Origin: UBA9980 sp964436235
GTDB lineage: Bacteria; Muiribacteriota; UBA9980
Assembly (NCBI GenBank): GCA_964436235.1
Contig: CAYTCW010000026.1
Location: forward strand, 1 to 40,234
Reading direction: 5' to 3'
DNA length: 40,234 nt
The number at the start of each line of letters is the position of its first letter. The first letter of the stretch is position 1. The position numbers were made by a program, and so were the translations under genes. Of this stretch, positions 1 to 7,928 are shown piece by piece. Under the pieces are notes generated by a model. It had not been told where the DNA came from and did no database searches. It saw only the letters and a list, made by a program, of their open reading frames with translations.

Positions 1-117
1 AACGGCATTAAAAAATTAATTTATCAGGCGCCGTGGTATGATGACGGCGAATATGCCGGGCTGGTGGAAATCTCGATGGAAATACCGTTTCAAATGCCGC
101 ATTATTGCCGCAAATAA
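1..117 (+). CDS. 3' end of a small PAS-domain protein (partial, paralogue of 6488-6826)
   Basis: Only the last 38 codons are inside the window, ending with TAA at 115-117. The translation ends in PFQMPHYCRK and matches the C-terminus of the intact protein at 6488-6826 almost residue for residue, with mostly synonymous DNA differences. That makes it a real, conserved paralogue rather than a recent copy. The part seen is the last two strands of a PAS fold. The 160 bases from 118 to 277 hold no gene I can defend. They contain an inverted CGTGAAG/CTTCACG pair without the T tract of a good terminator. Confidence 0.75.
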   Translation, partial: NGIKKLIYQAPWYDDGEYAGLVEISMEIPFQMPHYCRK

Positions 118-277
118 AATAGCTTTTTATTATTATGCCAGCGACGCCCCAACGCGCGAGCGGCGAAAGAGTTTATAGCCGCGGAAGCACGCATTCGTGA
201 AGCTCTCGATAAAAAAGACCTTCACGGCGCTGAAATTATCGCCCATACGCGTCTATTATTGGTTTATTTCATATACG

Positions 278-3200
278 CTATTCGGCGTCGAGAACCGAAA
301 TTCCGGGCAGCGTCAATCTTTCGAGAAATTCAAGACTCGCCCCGCCACCCGTAGATACGTGCGTCATTTTATCTTCCACGCCCGCAAGAGCTACGGCCGC
401 CGCCGAATCGCCGCCGCCTATAATCACTATCTTACCATTTTCCGCCAGCCGCGCTAATTCGTGTGAAAGCCGCATCGTGCCCTTAGAGCCTTCTTCGAGC
501 TCGAACGCGCCGATCGGGCCGTTCCATAAAATAGTGCGGGCGCCCTCTAAAATTTTAACAGCCCTGTCGATCGAGGCCGAGCCGAGATCGAACGACTCCC
601 AGCCTTCTTTAATGGTTCTGACGTCTCTTTCGACCGCGCCGACTTTCTGCGCGGCGAAATCGAAATTATCGGTGGTCACGAAATCTTCAGGCAGAACTAT
701 TTTATCTTTATACCTGTCCATCAATTTTTTAGCCGTTTCGAGCATAGACTCTTCTACGAGCGATTTTTGCACGTTAAAACCGCCCGCTTTCAAAAGAGTA
801 TAGCCTATGCCGCCGCCTACGATCAATATATCGATCTTCTTTAATAGCGATTCGATAACGCCGAGCTTGCTCGATATTTTCGATCCGCCCGTTATTCCGA
901 CGAACGGCCGTTCAGCTTCGGTAACGGCGCTTCCGAGATATTTCAACTCTTTTTCTATTAAAAATCCGGCCAATTTCATATCGACGAACTTCGTAACGCC
1001 GGTGATCGAAGCGTGGTTTCTGTGACAGGTCCCGAAGGCGTCGTTGACGAATATCGAATCGGACAGCCCGGCGAGGCCGCGGGCGAACACCGCGTCGTTT
1101 TCTTTTTCACCGATAGCGAAGCGCAGGTTTTCGATTATATTGACCCTGCCTCGAGCTATATCTTCTTTTTTAATAAGCAGGCCGGACGAGGCTATGCTCG
1201 CCTCATGAAATACCACACAGCCGAGCTTTTTATGAATATAATCGGCGACCGGCTTCAGGCTGTATTCACGGTAAATTTCCTCCCGCGATTTGCCTTTCTT
1301 TTCCTGTTTATCGGGTTCGCCGAATTGCGAACATAGTATCGGAGTGGCGCCCGCTTCAAGAAGATATTCCACGGTAGGAAGCGCGGCTTCGATGCGCGCC
1401 GCGTTAGTTATTACGCCTTTAGAAAACGGGACGTTTAAATCGAGCCGCACCAGAACTTTTTTTCCGGCAAATATGCCGCGATCCACGCTCGACACGCTTT
1501 TTTTACGCGCGCCCATTTCTTTTTCTATCACCGTCATTTTATCTTTTAAAAGTCGCTCCACCTTTTCGACGGTTTCTAACGGGCTCATATTGTCTTCTAT
1601 TAAATCGAATATGCCGCGGGTTTTTATAAAGCCGTTAGTCAGAGGGACCGAACCGCGGAATATGCAGCCGGCGTTGGCATCGAGGGTTATTATTTCGCCT
1701 TCTTTAAGCACCTGCTCCGTTTCGCCCTTGAATACGACGCAGCCGCGAGCTATATCGATAACCGCGTTAGCGCAGCCTACCACGCAGGGTTTATTGAGAG
1801 TAATCGAAGTTATGGCGGCGTGGGAGGTCCTTCCGGGAAATACGGTTACGATTCCATGCGAGTTATTTATAATATAAAAATCCGATGGATTGGTGTTCTG
1901 AGCGAAGTATATTATATTTTCATGCCTCGCCTTATGCTCTTCGAGTTTTTCGCGCGTGAGCACAAGGGCGCCCGAGGCCGTTCCGTGATTAATAGGGACG
2001 CCCGTGCCTACGGGCGGTTTCCATTCATGGAGCCCGGTGTCGGCGAGAGGCACCGAAATAAAGGCGTTAGCGACGCACAACCTCTCTATCCTTTGCTTAT
2101 ATTCAGCGAGCGTGATAATCCCCTTTTTCAATAGATCGGTATCGACGACCACTTTAGCGTAAGGACTTATAGTGGCTCTTCTTGTTTGAAGCAGATAAAG
2201 TCTGCCGTCTTCGACGGTGAATTCGATGTCGAGCTCGTGCTTAAGTTCTTTTTCAAGTATTAATTTATAGCTTTCCAGTTCGACTTTGACGGCCGGCGGT
2301 ATTTCGTTGATGTGGTGGGTGATTATATTACCCATAACCACGTCTTCGCCCTGCGACATTTCTTTATATTCGCCGAAAAGTTCGTTTTTTCCGTTTATCG
2401 GGTTTCTGGTAAAAAGAACGCCGCTCGAGCTTTGATGGTTTTTGTTACCGAAAACCATCTGCTGTACGGTTACGGCCGTGCCATAAATCACTTCTATGGC
2501 TAATTCCCTGAGATATTCGCGGACGCTTTCTGATTTGCTCGAAGCAAAAACAAGCTCTATGCACTTGATCAACTGTTCAAAAGGATCGTTTAAAAATATA
2601 TCGCCGAGCCGCTCGCGCACTATCCGCTCTTCGCAGGCGAGCGTGCCGTCGTTTTTAGCCGGCAAAACATCGGGCGCCGGGCCGGAAGCTTCTAAAGCTA
2701 TTATTGTATTTTTAATAAAACGGCTATATATATTAGAAGCGAATTCTTCGCCGTAAGACAGAGAAAGTTCTTTCAATATTTCCGGCGTTATTCCCGTATT
2801 CAGTATCGTGCACATAGAGCCGGGAAGCGATATGGTTGTTCCGGATCTTACCGAAACTAAAAGCGGATTACGGGCGTCGCCGAGTTTTTTTCCGCTCTTT
2901 TCTTCGAGTTCGCCGAGCAGTTTTTTAACTACGGCCCGAAACCCCTGTACGTCCGGATTTTTACCGAACATTTCACGGCATATAGGCAGGCCGAGTATAA
3001 AAGCCGGCGGAACAATCACACCCATATTGCTCATATCGATAATTCCGTTGCCCTTACCGCCGAGAAACGGCCTTATCGAGTCCGGCGTTTTCGTCCAGGT
3101 CGAAGCCGTAAATTTATCAAAATTACCGGCCACGGAAGGGATTTCGGTCATCCTGTACCTGCCGTAAAGGCTGTTTTCAACGCTTTTAACGGCCATTTCA

Positions 3201-4507
3201 CGGTTTAAAAATATGACTATCTTTTCGATAAATTCGCTTATGGCATGAAACTCGGTGGTTCTGATAAAGTTATTAAAAAATCTGTCTTTGATGGGGGATA
3301 AACTCGATGTGGGAAGTTTATAAGTTTCAAGAACGTTATTTAGCATCTGGCTGACCCGCGAGAATATTTTTTCGCGCATAAATTTTTGCAGCGCGATAGA
3401 AACGCTTTCGACGCATCTTTTCGTTTTTAATATATCCACCGTTTCCATTTCGACTATTTCGTTAAGATCGCGTATTATTATATCGTTGTTTTCCGGCATG
3501 ATGCCTTTCATAGTTAAAACGCCGATAAATTCCTTCACCAAATTAACGCACTCTTTGATATTGGAGTAAGCGACGGTTTCATAGTGGTTATTGGTGAGGT
3601 CGTTAGTGAATATAAAAATAAGCCGGCCTATGTATAAATCTATGTTCAGGTAGTCGAAAAAGCCTATGCGCCTTTCGAAATAAGACTTTTTAAGAAGCAT
3701 TTTAAAACTGGTAAGCCTTTTAAGACAGTCAACGAGATTATCGGCATTTGAAATATGGGGCGCCGAGCAAATGGAGAGGAAGGTTTCCATTTCCTTTCGT
3801 AAAAAACATTTTTCAAAAAGGTCGAGGCGGGATTCAAGGTTAGTTTTAACTACGGTTATATCACCTTTTTCGTAATCCCAGAGATAAGTAAGTTTTTTTT
3901 CGAGATCTTCGGCTAATTCGATAAATTCGAGGGGCTCTGAATCCGGATCGAATAACGCCGCCAGGGCTATATAACCTGCTTTTGAAACCGGCCCGGAATT
4001 TTTATTTTTAACCAGTTCGAGATAAGGTTTTACGTACTTATTGAGTATTCCGGGCGACAGTTTTCTATGGACTTCTTTACGCATATCGCCGGCGAAAGAA
4101 CGAAGCGGGTCGTCACCGTCGCGGTTTTCTTCAAAATATTCGGCGGCTATTCTTATTTCGCCGATAATATCGCCGTCGCCTCTTATAGGAAGTTTTTTAA
4201 GCAGCTCGCGAGCATAATATATGTATTCGCTATTAGGCGATTCCATAGAGTTAAAGGTAAGCGCGGCCTCGTCCATGATACGCTTGTATATGTCTTCTAT
4301 ATTGCCTTTATGCCCTCGCGCGTCGTCGATATTTTCTTCTCTATCGAGCAGTCTTATATTAACGAACAATTCGATAATGATATCGATTTTTTTTTCGATA
4401 TCGGTTTCAAACCTCGAATCCGACATTCTTTTAATAATCGCGTCCCAGGTGTTTAACGGTATCATTTTTAAGCCGCCGGCAACCGGCGCGCCGCTATTAT
4501 CTTTCAT
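278..4507 (-). CDS. Fusion of PPDK-type ATP-grasp/phosphohistidine domains with phosphoglycerate kinase
   Basis: I place the start at the ATG ending at 4507 because GGGAGG lies 6 bases upstream; an ATG 7 codons earlier has no such site. Residues below count from that earlier ATG (subtract 7). Residues 1-480 are helical and unrecognised. Residues 487-790 carry the ATP-grasp signatures of pyruvate phosphate dikinase: GGKGNG, SVRSG near 560, GVLFTRNP near 704, SQGEDVV and LLQTRR near 790. PGRTSHAA near 900 holds the phosphohistidine (H903). The C-terminal PEP/pyruvate barrel of PPDK is absent. In its place residues 1015-1405 are a full phosphoglycerate kinase: RLDLNVP, ENLRF, NDAFGTCHR, GGSKISSK, WNGPIGAFE and STGGGASLE. 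ATP-binding residues look intact in both halves, but the PGK loop normally SHLGRP reads SQFGEP. Known of the families: PPDK makes PEP, PGK makes ATP from 1,3-bisphosphoglycerate. A joint role is inference. Confidence 0.9.
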   Translation of the reverse strand: MKDNSGAPVAGGLKMIPLNTWDAIIKRMSDSRFETDIEKKIDIIIELFVNIRLLDREENIDDARGHKGNIEDIYKRIMDEAALTFNSMESPNSEYIYYARELLKKLPIRGDGDIIGEIRIAAEYFEENRDGDDPLRSFAGDMRKEVHRKLSPGILNKYVKPYLELVKNKNSGPVSKAGYIALAALFDPDSEPLEFIELAEDLEKKLTYLWDYEKGDITVVKTNLESRLDLFEKCFLRKEMETFLSICSAPHISNADNLVDCLKRLTSFKMLLKKSYFERRIGFFDYLNIDLYIGRLIFIFTNDLTNNHYETVAYSNIKECVNLVKEFIGVLTMKGIMPENNDIIIRDLNEIVEMETVDILKTKRCVESVSIALQKFMREKIFSRVSQMLNNVLETYKLPTSSLSPIKDRFFNNFIRTTEFHAISEFIEKIVIFLNREMAVKSVENSLYGRYRMTEIPSVAGNFDKFTASTWTKTPDSIRPFLGGKGNGIIDMSNMGVIVPPAFILGLPICREMFGKNPDVQGFRAVVKKLLGELEEKSGKKLGDARNPLLVSVRSGTTISLPGSMCTILNTGITPEILKELSLSYGEEFASNIYSRFIKNTIIALEASGPAPDVLPAKNDGTLACEERIVRERLGDIFLNDPFEQLIKCIELVFASSKSESVREYLRELAIEVIYGTAVTVQQMVFGNKNHQSSSGVLFTRNPINGKNELFGEYKEMSQGEDVVMGNIITHHINEIPPAVKVELESYKLILEKELKHELDIEFTVEDGRLYLLQTRRATISPYAKVVVDTDLLKKGIITLAEYKQRIERLCVANAFISVPLADTGLHEWKPPVGTGVPINHGTASGALVLTREKLEEHKARHENIIYFAQNTNPSDFYIINNSHGIVTVFPGRTSHAAITSITLNKPCVVGCANAVIDIARGCVVFKGETEQVLKEGEIITLDANAGCIFRGSVPLTNGFIKTRGIFDLIEDNMSPLETVEKVERLLKDKMTVIEKEMGARKKSVSSVDRGIFAGKKVLVRLDLNVPFSKGVITNAARIEAALPTVEYLLEAGATPILCSQFGEPDKQEKKGKSREEIYREYSLKPVADYIHKKLGCVVFHEASIASSGLLIKKEDIARGRVNIIENLRFAIGEKENDAVFARGLAGLSDSIFVNDAFGTCHRNHASITGVTKFVDMKLAGFLIEKELKYLGSAVTEAERPFVGITGGSKISSKLGVIESLLKKIDILIVGGGIGYTLLKAGGFNVQKSLVEESMLETAKKLMDRYKDKIVLPEDFVTTDNFDFAAQKVGAVERDVRTIKEGWESFDLGSASIDRAVKILEGARTILWNGPIGAFELEEGSKGTMRLSHELARLAENGKIVIIGGGDSAAAVALAGVEDKMTHVSTGGGASLEFLERLTLPGISVLDAE

Positions 4508-4638
4508 ACCCGCCCTCCCGTTTACCATATCATATATTTATGCGTTGCCGCCGTTTAAATGATTGCGGCCAATCAACGGCATAGCGTTTAATATAAAGAA
4601 CAAACGCCATTTTTTATCGTAACATAAAAATTATAAAT

Positions 4639-4665
4639 TTTCAACACTTTTCAATACACTTTCAA
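4639..4665. repeat. Three helically phased TTTCAA hexamers
   Basis: TTTCAA starts at 4639, 4649 and 4660, that is 10 and 11 bases apart, about one DNA turn. They sit in the AT-rich 4529-4859 gap between the divergent PPDK-PGK fusion and the small secreted genes. On the minus strand they read TTGAAA, close to a -35 hexamer. I found no well-spaced -10 for the fusion gene here, so operator or bent DNA are both possible. Confidence 0.4.
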
Positions 4666-4740
4666 TATAATCCAAAACTTTTCAGCGTAACATCATAGTT
4701 CTTTGAATATTTGATTTATCGATTCATTTTATTGTTCTGG

Positions 4741-4766
4741 TTATGAGTGATAATTATGAGTGATAA
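4741..4766 (+). repeat. Perfect tandem 13-base repeat abutting a promoter
   Basis: TTATGAGTGATAA occurs twice without a gap (4741-4753, 4754-4766) and ends two bases before the -35 hexamer at 4769. The position suits an activator-binding direct repeat. This is inference from position only. Confidence 0.6.
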
Positions 4767-4768
4767 TA

Positions 4769-4797
4769 TTGCTATTTTTAAACGAATGTATTATAAT
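4769..4797 (+). promoter_or_regulatory. Sigma70-type promoter for the 4860-6326 cluster
   Basis: TTGCTA (4769-4774), a 17-base spacer and a perfect TATAAT (4792-4797) point to transcription starting near 4804, some 55 bases before the first start codon. Confidence 0.6.
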
Positions 4798-4859
4798 GTT
4801 ATCCGTATAAATGCGGAAATGATAAAATTATAAATTTTAAATATTACGGCGGTGAATCA

Positions 4860-5057
4860 GTGAAAAAAATTGTTCTTGCTTTTATTGCGGCTGCCGCGCT
4901 CGCCATTGCGTCTGCCGGACATGCCCAAGCCGGCGGCGATATCGATTTTGACGCGGTTAAAAAAGAAGGCGGTGTGAGCGGAAAGGCGCTATTAAAATAT
5001 GACGGGAACGGTTTTTCAGTAGTCGAATGGATAGAAAAATTAAAAAACGGCCGGTAA
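4860..5057 (+). CDS. Small exported protein, 65 aa, unknown function
   Basis: It starts with GTG preceded by a GGCGGTG sequence. The N-terminus is a textbook signal peptide: MKK, a hydrophobic Ala-rich stretch to about residue 20, and a cleavage site after GHAQA. The mature part is only about 40 residues, with no cysteine and no family I recognise. It is the first gene after the promoter at 4769-4797. Its last 31 bases overlap the next gene in another frame, which suggests translational coupling. A frameshift joining the two is possible, but each has its own export signal, which argues against that. Confidence 0.65.
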   Translation: MKKIVLAFIAAAALAIASAGHAQAGGDIDFDAVKKEGGVSGKALLKYDGNGFSVVEWIEKLKNGR

Positions 5058-5473
5058 ACTTCATCGCTTATATTAAAATTTTGACGGCGGCGGCGCTTGT
5101 GGCGGTTGCGGCGTTTTATTGCGGGCCGGCGGCTGCCGGCGGGGGCGTTGCGCGCGCTCCGGAATCCGTCGAAGAGCCTGCGCGGGAAAGAAATTTCGTT
5201 CTAAGCTGGAAACACTGCACTACGAAATCTGCCGCGCTCGAATCGTTAAAAGGCGAGCTGCAGAGGCTTGGTTACGCTAAATATGTCAGATGGGACGGAT
5301 ATGAAGCAAAATCCAGAGTAACCCGGATGTTTTTCAGGATAATAGACTCGCGCGGGCGCGTGACCGACGACGCCGTCGTTATCGAGCGGTGCCGGGGAAT
5401 GGCCGGCGGCGAAGTTTTGAAGCAATGCAGAGCGACGCTTCAAAGGCTTTTTCCGGGCGGCGGGACTATGTAA
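5027..5473 (+). CDS. Small exported or membrane-anchored protein, 148 aa, unknown function
   Basis: The gene overlaps the preceding one by 31 bases. A basic N-terminus (MDRKIKKRP) is followed by a hydrophobic segment at about residues 14-37, read as a signal peptide with likely cleavage near PAAAGG. The Cys in AAFYC does not fit a good lipobox. The rest (50-148) is a small soluble domain with three further cysteines (HCTTK, ERCRG, KQCRA), so disulfides outside the cytoplasm are plausible. I do not recognise the family. Gene order, coupling and shared export signals suggest it works with its two neighbours. Confidence 0.65.
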   Translation: MDRKIKKRPVNFIAYIKILTAAALVAVAAFYCGPAAAGGGVARAPESVEEPARERNFVLSWKHCTTKSAALESLKGELQRLGYAKYVRWDGYEAKSRVTRMFFRIIDSRGRVTDDAVVIERCRGMAGGEVLKQCRATLQRLFPGGGTM

Positions 5474-5498
5474 AGTATTAATTGATAAAAGGATTAAA

Positions 5499-6326
5499 AT
5501 GACCGTAGATAAACGCCCGGCTTTTTCGAGGCCGTCTCCAAAAGATCCCGACGAGGCGATGCTCGCTTCCTCCGCTCCGGCCGGAAGAATATATAAACCG
5601 GGGGCGGCCGACACTTCTATTATACCCGGCAAAATAAAGATCGATCTAAGCACGGCGCTCGAAAGCTTTTTACTGGCGGCTGCAGGAATAACGGCATTCA
5701 TAGCCTTTTTCCTCTATATCAACGGAACTTTCGACGGAAAGAAAACACCCGCGAATCCGGAACTTTTAAAATTGGTTCCGATAGCGCTCGGGCTGATGGC
5801 AGTCTCGATAGCCTGCTGGTTCGGCACCGATAATTACTATATCATAAGCGTACCGAAGCGAAAGTTATTATATCATTTCAAGATATTTTTCGTCGTCAAG
5901 ATCACTGCCGTAGCCGATTTCGAGGAAATACACGCCGTGGGCGTAACCGGGGTCAGGCATACCCACAAGGGCAATGTCTGGTGGAAATATAAAATATGCG
6001 CTATTAAAAATAACGGCGAGTTCATCGATTTAAGCGACGAAGCAGGCCCTGAAAAACTCGACGAACTTAACGGCAGGGCAAAAGGAATGGCGGCAATCAC
6101 CGGCTGCCTGTTCGCCGAAGGCGGCGAATGGTCGAAACTATCATTTGAAGGCGGCAATTCAAAACTGCGTGTGATATCTTTTCAGGCCGAAAGCCCGGTG
6201 TCTTTCATAGACTCGATGAAAGAGCTTAAAAATATAAAGTTATCATTTACCTTCTTTATCATCGTGACGATTATCATAACGTCATTTTGCCTTATGATGT
6301 ATATTCTGCTGACGCCGCCGATGTAA
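5499..6326 (+). CDS. Membrane protein with three predicted TM segments, 275 aa
   Basis: AAAGGA lies 6 bases before the ATG. Residues 1-50 are polar and Pro/Ala-rich; hydrophobic segments lie at about 56-74, 89-107 and 248-271. The 140 residues between the second and third segments form a soluble domain (KRKLLYHFKIFFVVK, then a Trp-rich strand VWWKYKIC) that resembles membrane-associated PH-like domains, though I cannot assign a family. It follows the previous gene by 25 bases and is probably the third gene of the same transcript. Function unknown. Confidence 0.7.
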   Translation: MTVDKRPAFSRPSPKDPDEAMLASSAPAGRIYKPGAADTSIIPGKIKIDLSTALESFLLAAAGITAFIAFFLYINGTFDGKKTPANPELLKLVPIALGLMAVSIACWFGTDNYYIISVPKRKLLYHFKIFFVVKITAVADFEEIHAVGVTGVRHTHKGNVWWKYKICAIKNNGEFIDLSDEAGPEKLDELNGRAKGMAAITGCLFAEGGEWSKLSFEGGNSKLRVISFQAESPVSFIDSMKELKNIKLSFTFFIIVTIIITSFCLMMYILLTPPM

Positions 6327-6487
6327 AAAACGGGGGTCTTTATCCATTTGATAAAACCGTACAAATTAAAATATAAAGCAATTAAGTAATTTAAATAACC
6401 GGGTAGTTAAATAATTATAAATAAAAGTCAACGACAAATATTAAAGTATTAGATATCTTAACGATACTATAGTTTAAGAGGTGTAAG

Positions 6488-6826
6488 ATGAATAAAACCT
6501 GCTGGCCCGAAGAATTTGGATCCGCAATAACGGTGTGCGATAAAAACGGAATAATTTTAGAAATGAATAACAAAGCCATGAAAACTTTTGAAAAATACGG
6601 CAAAGATCTTATCGGCAAAAGCCTTATTGACTGCCATCCCGAACCCGCGAAGACTAAATTAAAAGAAATGCTAATTAATCCGGTCATTAACAGCTATACG
6701 ATAGAAAAAAACGGAATCAAAAAAATGATTTATCAGGCGCCATGGTATGATAACGGCGAATACGCCGGGCTGGTAGAAATTTCAATGGAAATACCGTTTC
6801 AAATGCCTCATTATTGCCGTAAATAA
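6488..6826 (+). CDS. Single-PAS-domain protein, 112 aa
   Basis: AGAGGTG sits just before the ATG. The whole protein is one PAS fold: FGSAITVCDKNGIILEMNN near residues 10-28, then FEKYGKDLIGKSLIDCHP, then AGLVEISMEIPF. PAS domains sense small molecules, redox state or partners. This one has no kinase, cyclase or DNA-binding output domain, so it must act through another protein or as a ligand carrier. HCys-type haem or flavin motifs are not evident. A paralogue ends at 117. It is transcribed toward a shared terminator (6866-6910). Confidence 0.8.
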   Translation: MNKTCWPEEFGSAITVCDKNGIILEMNNKAMKTFEKYGKDLIGKSLIDCHPEPAKTKLKEMLINPVINSYTIEKNGIKKMIYQAPWYDNGEYAGLVEISMEIPFQMPHYCRK

Positions 6827-6865
6827 TCAATAGGCCAAAATTGGTTTCCATAAAAGTTTTAAAGC

Positions 6866-6910
6866 GCCGCGGTGAAAAGATTCTAAAACTATTCACCACG
6901 GCGGTATTTT
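6866..6910. terminator. Bidirectional rho-independent terminator
   Basis: A GC-rich stem (CCGCGGTGAA at 6867-6876 against TTCACCACGGCGG at 6892-6904) is flanked by T/A runs on both sides. It separates the plus-strand PAS gene from the convergent minus-strand FecR gene. Confidence 0.7.
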
Positions 6911-6919
6911 TAAAAAAAC

Positions 6920-7798
6920 TTATTCGAAAGGATTTACCTCGGTATTCACGCTGCCGGCGTCTTCTATCTGCAGCGGCTTTTTAGTTTCGGAATTTCCGCC
7001 ATCCTCAGTTTTGCCGCTCGATTTATCGCCGGTTTTTCCTTTATCGCCGTTTATATTTTTTTCTTTTTCGTCAACATTTTTGCCGGCATTGCCTCTGCCT
7101 GATTCGCCATCTGGCGCCGCGCCATTTTTCTTTTCAAGCTCTTCGTTTTTTAAGGGCGCAGAAGAATTTCCGGCAGCGTCGATAGTAAGGTTGAATCCGG
7201 ATTCTACGATTTTTACCCCGCCGGATTCATTGGTAAAAGTTACCGCGCCTTCCGTTACAAATATCTTAACCTCGCCGCTTTCTTCTGAAACTACCGTCCT
7301 GAAAGCGGTGCCCTTAATGCCTATAGTACCGGCCGGCGTAAGCACTTTAAAATTATCTCCCGCTTCTCCGTCGCCGCGGCGTTTATAATTAATCCACATA
7401 TCGCCTCTTTTTATCCTGACGCTCAAAATTCCAAATTCGATCTCGGTTTTTTCTTTCAGTTCAATCGTCGCGCCATAGCCGGTTTCGATAATTCCTGCCA
7501 CGCTTTCAGGCGTCTTAAGTGCGTCACGCTCATACAATTTCATCGAGGCCGCATCTCTTTGTTTTACTATGTTATATTTATCGGTTCCGGCCGTCCTGTG
7601 TTCGAAATCGCCGCTCATTGAACCGACCGCGGCTACTGGTTCGGCATTTGCATTAGCCTCTGCCGTGGCCGGAAAAACTAAAAACGAGGCGCATAAGATA
7701 ACCGCGATCATCGATAATGAGGTAAAAAAGCGTTTTGAAGAAAAACCCGGTTTAAAAAAATATAACTGCGTTGATTTAAAAGAAATACTCACTGACAT
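6920..7798 (-). CDS. FecR-domain exported protein
   Basis: I choose the ATG ending at 7798 because AAGGAGG lies 5 bases upstream. A signal peptide or N-terminal anchor spans about residues 22-46 (SLSMIAVILCASFLVFP). The FecR region is clear at about 90-200: a GYGATIELKEKTEIEFG segment, then LTPAGTIGIKGTAFRT and IFVTEGAVTF, the usual hallmarks of FecR beta-roll domains. The C-terminal 80 residues are a Lys/Glu/Gly-rich, probably disordered tail. FecR domains transduce or scaffold at the cell surface. There is no sigma factor or TonB receptor beside it, so classical FecIR signalling is unlikely. It follows the pseudopilin genes by 130 AT-rich bases with repeated CTTATA motifs. Confidence 0.85.
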   Translation of the reverse strand: MSVSISFKSTQLYFFKPGFSSKRFFTSLSMIAVILCASFLVFPATAEANANAEPVAAVGSMSGDFEHRTAGTDKYNIVKQRDAASMKLYERDALKTPESVAGIIETGYGATIELKEKTEIEFGILSVRIKRGDMWINYKRRGDGEAGDNFKVLTPAGTIGIKGTAFRTVVSEESGEVKIFVTEGAVTFTNESGGVKIVESGFNLTIDAAGNSSAPLKNEELEKKNGAAPDGESGRGNAGKNVDEKEKNINGDKGKTGDKSSGKTEDGGNSETKKPLQIEDAGSVNTEVNPFE

Positions 7799-7928
7799 AA
7801 AGCCTCCTTGAAAATTCATATTATATTATTACATTACATTTTTATAATCTTATACTTTAGATTTATCTTTATCTTAACCTTATATTCTATACTCTTATAC
7901 TTCATACTTATGTTTTGTATCTTATATT

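Noticed and set aside
1290..1877. Plus-strand open frame of 195 codons
   Set aside because: It lies wholly antisense to the PGK/phosphohistidine coding region, which has strong family motifs.
5246..5701. Minus-strand open frame of 151 codons
   Set aside because: It overlaps two plus-strand genes with export signals and ribosome sites and has no recognisable product.
7820..7928. CRISPR-like or microsatellite array of CTTATA motifs
   Set aside because: The motifs are short, irregularly spaced and embedded in general AT-rich DNA; there are no constant repeats and spacers.
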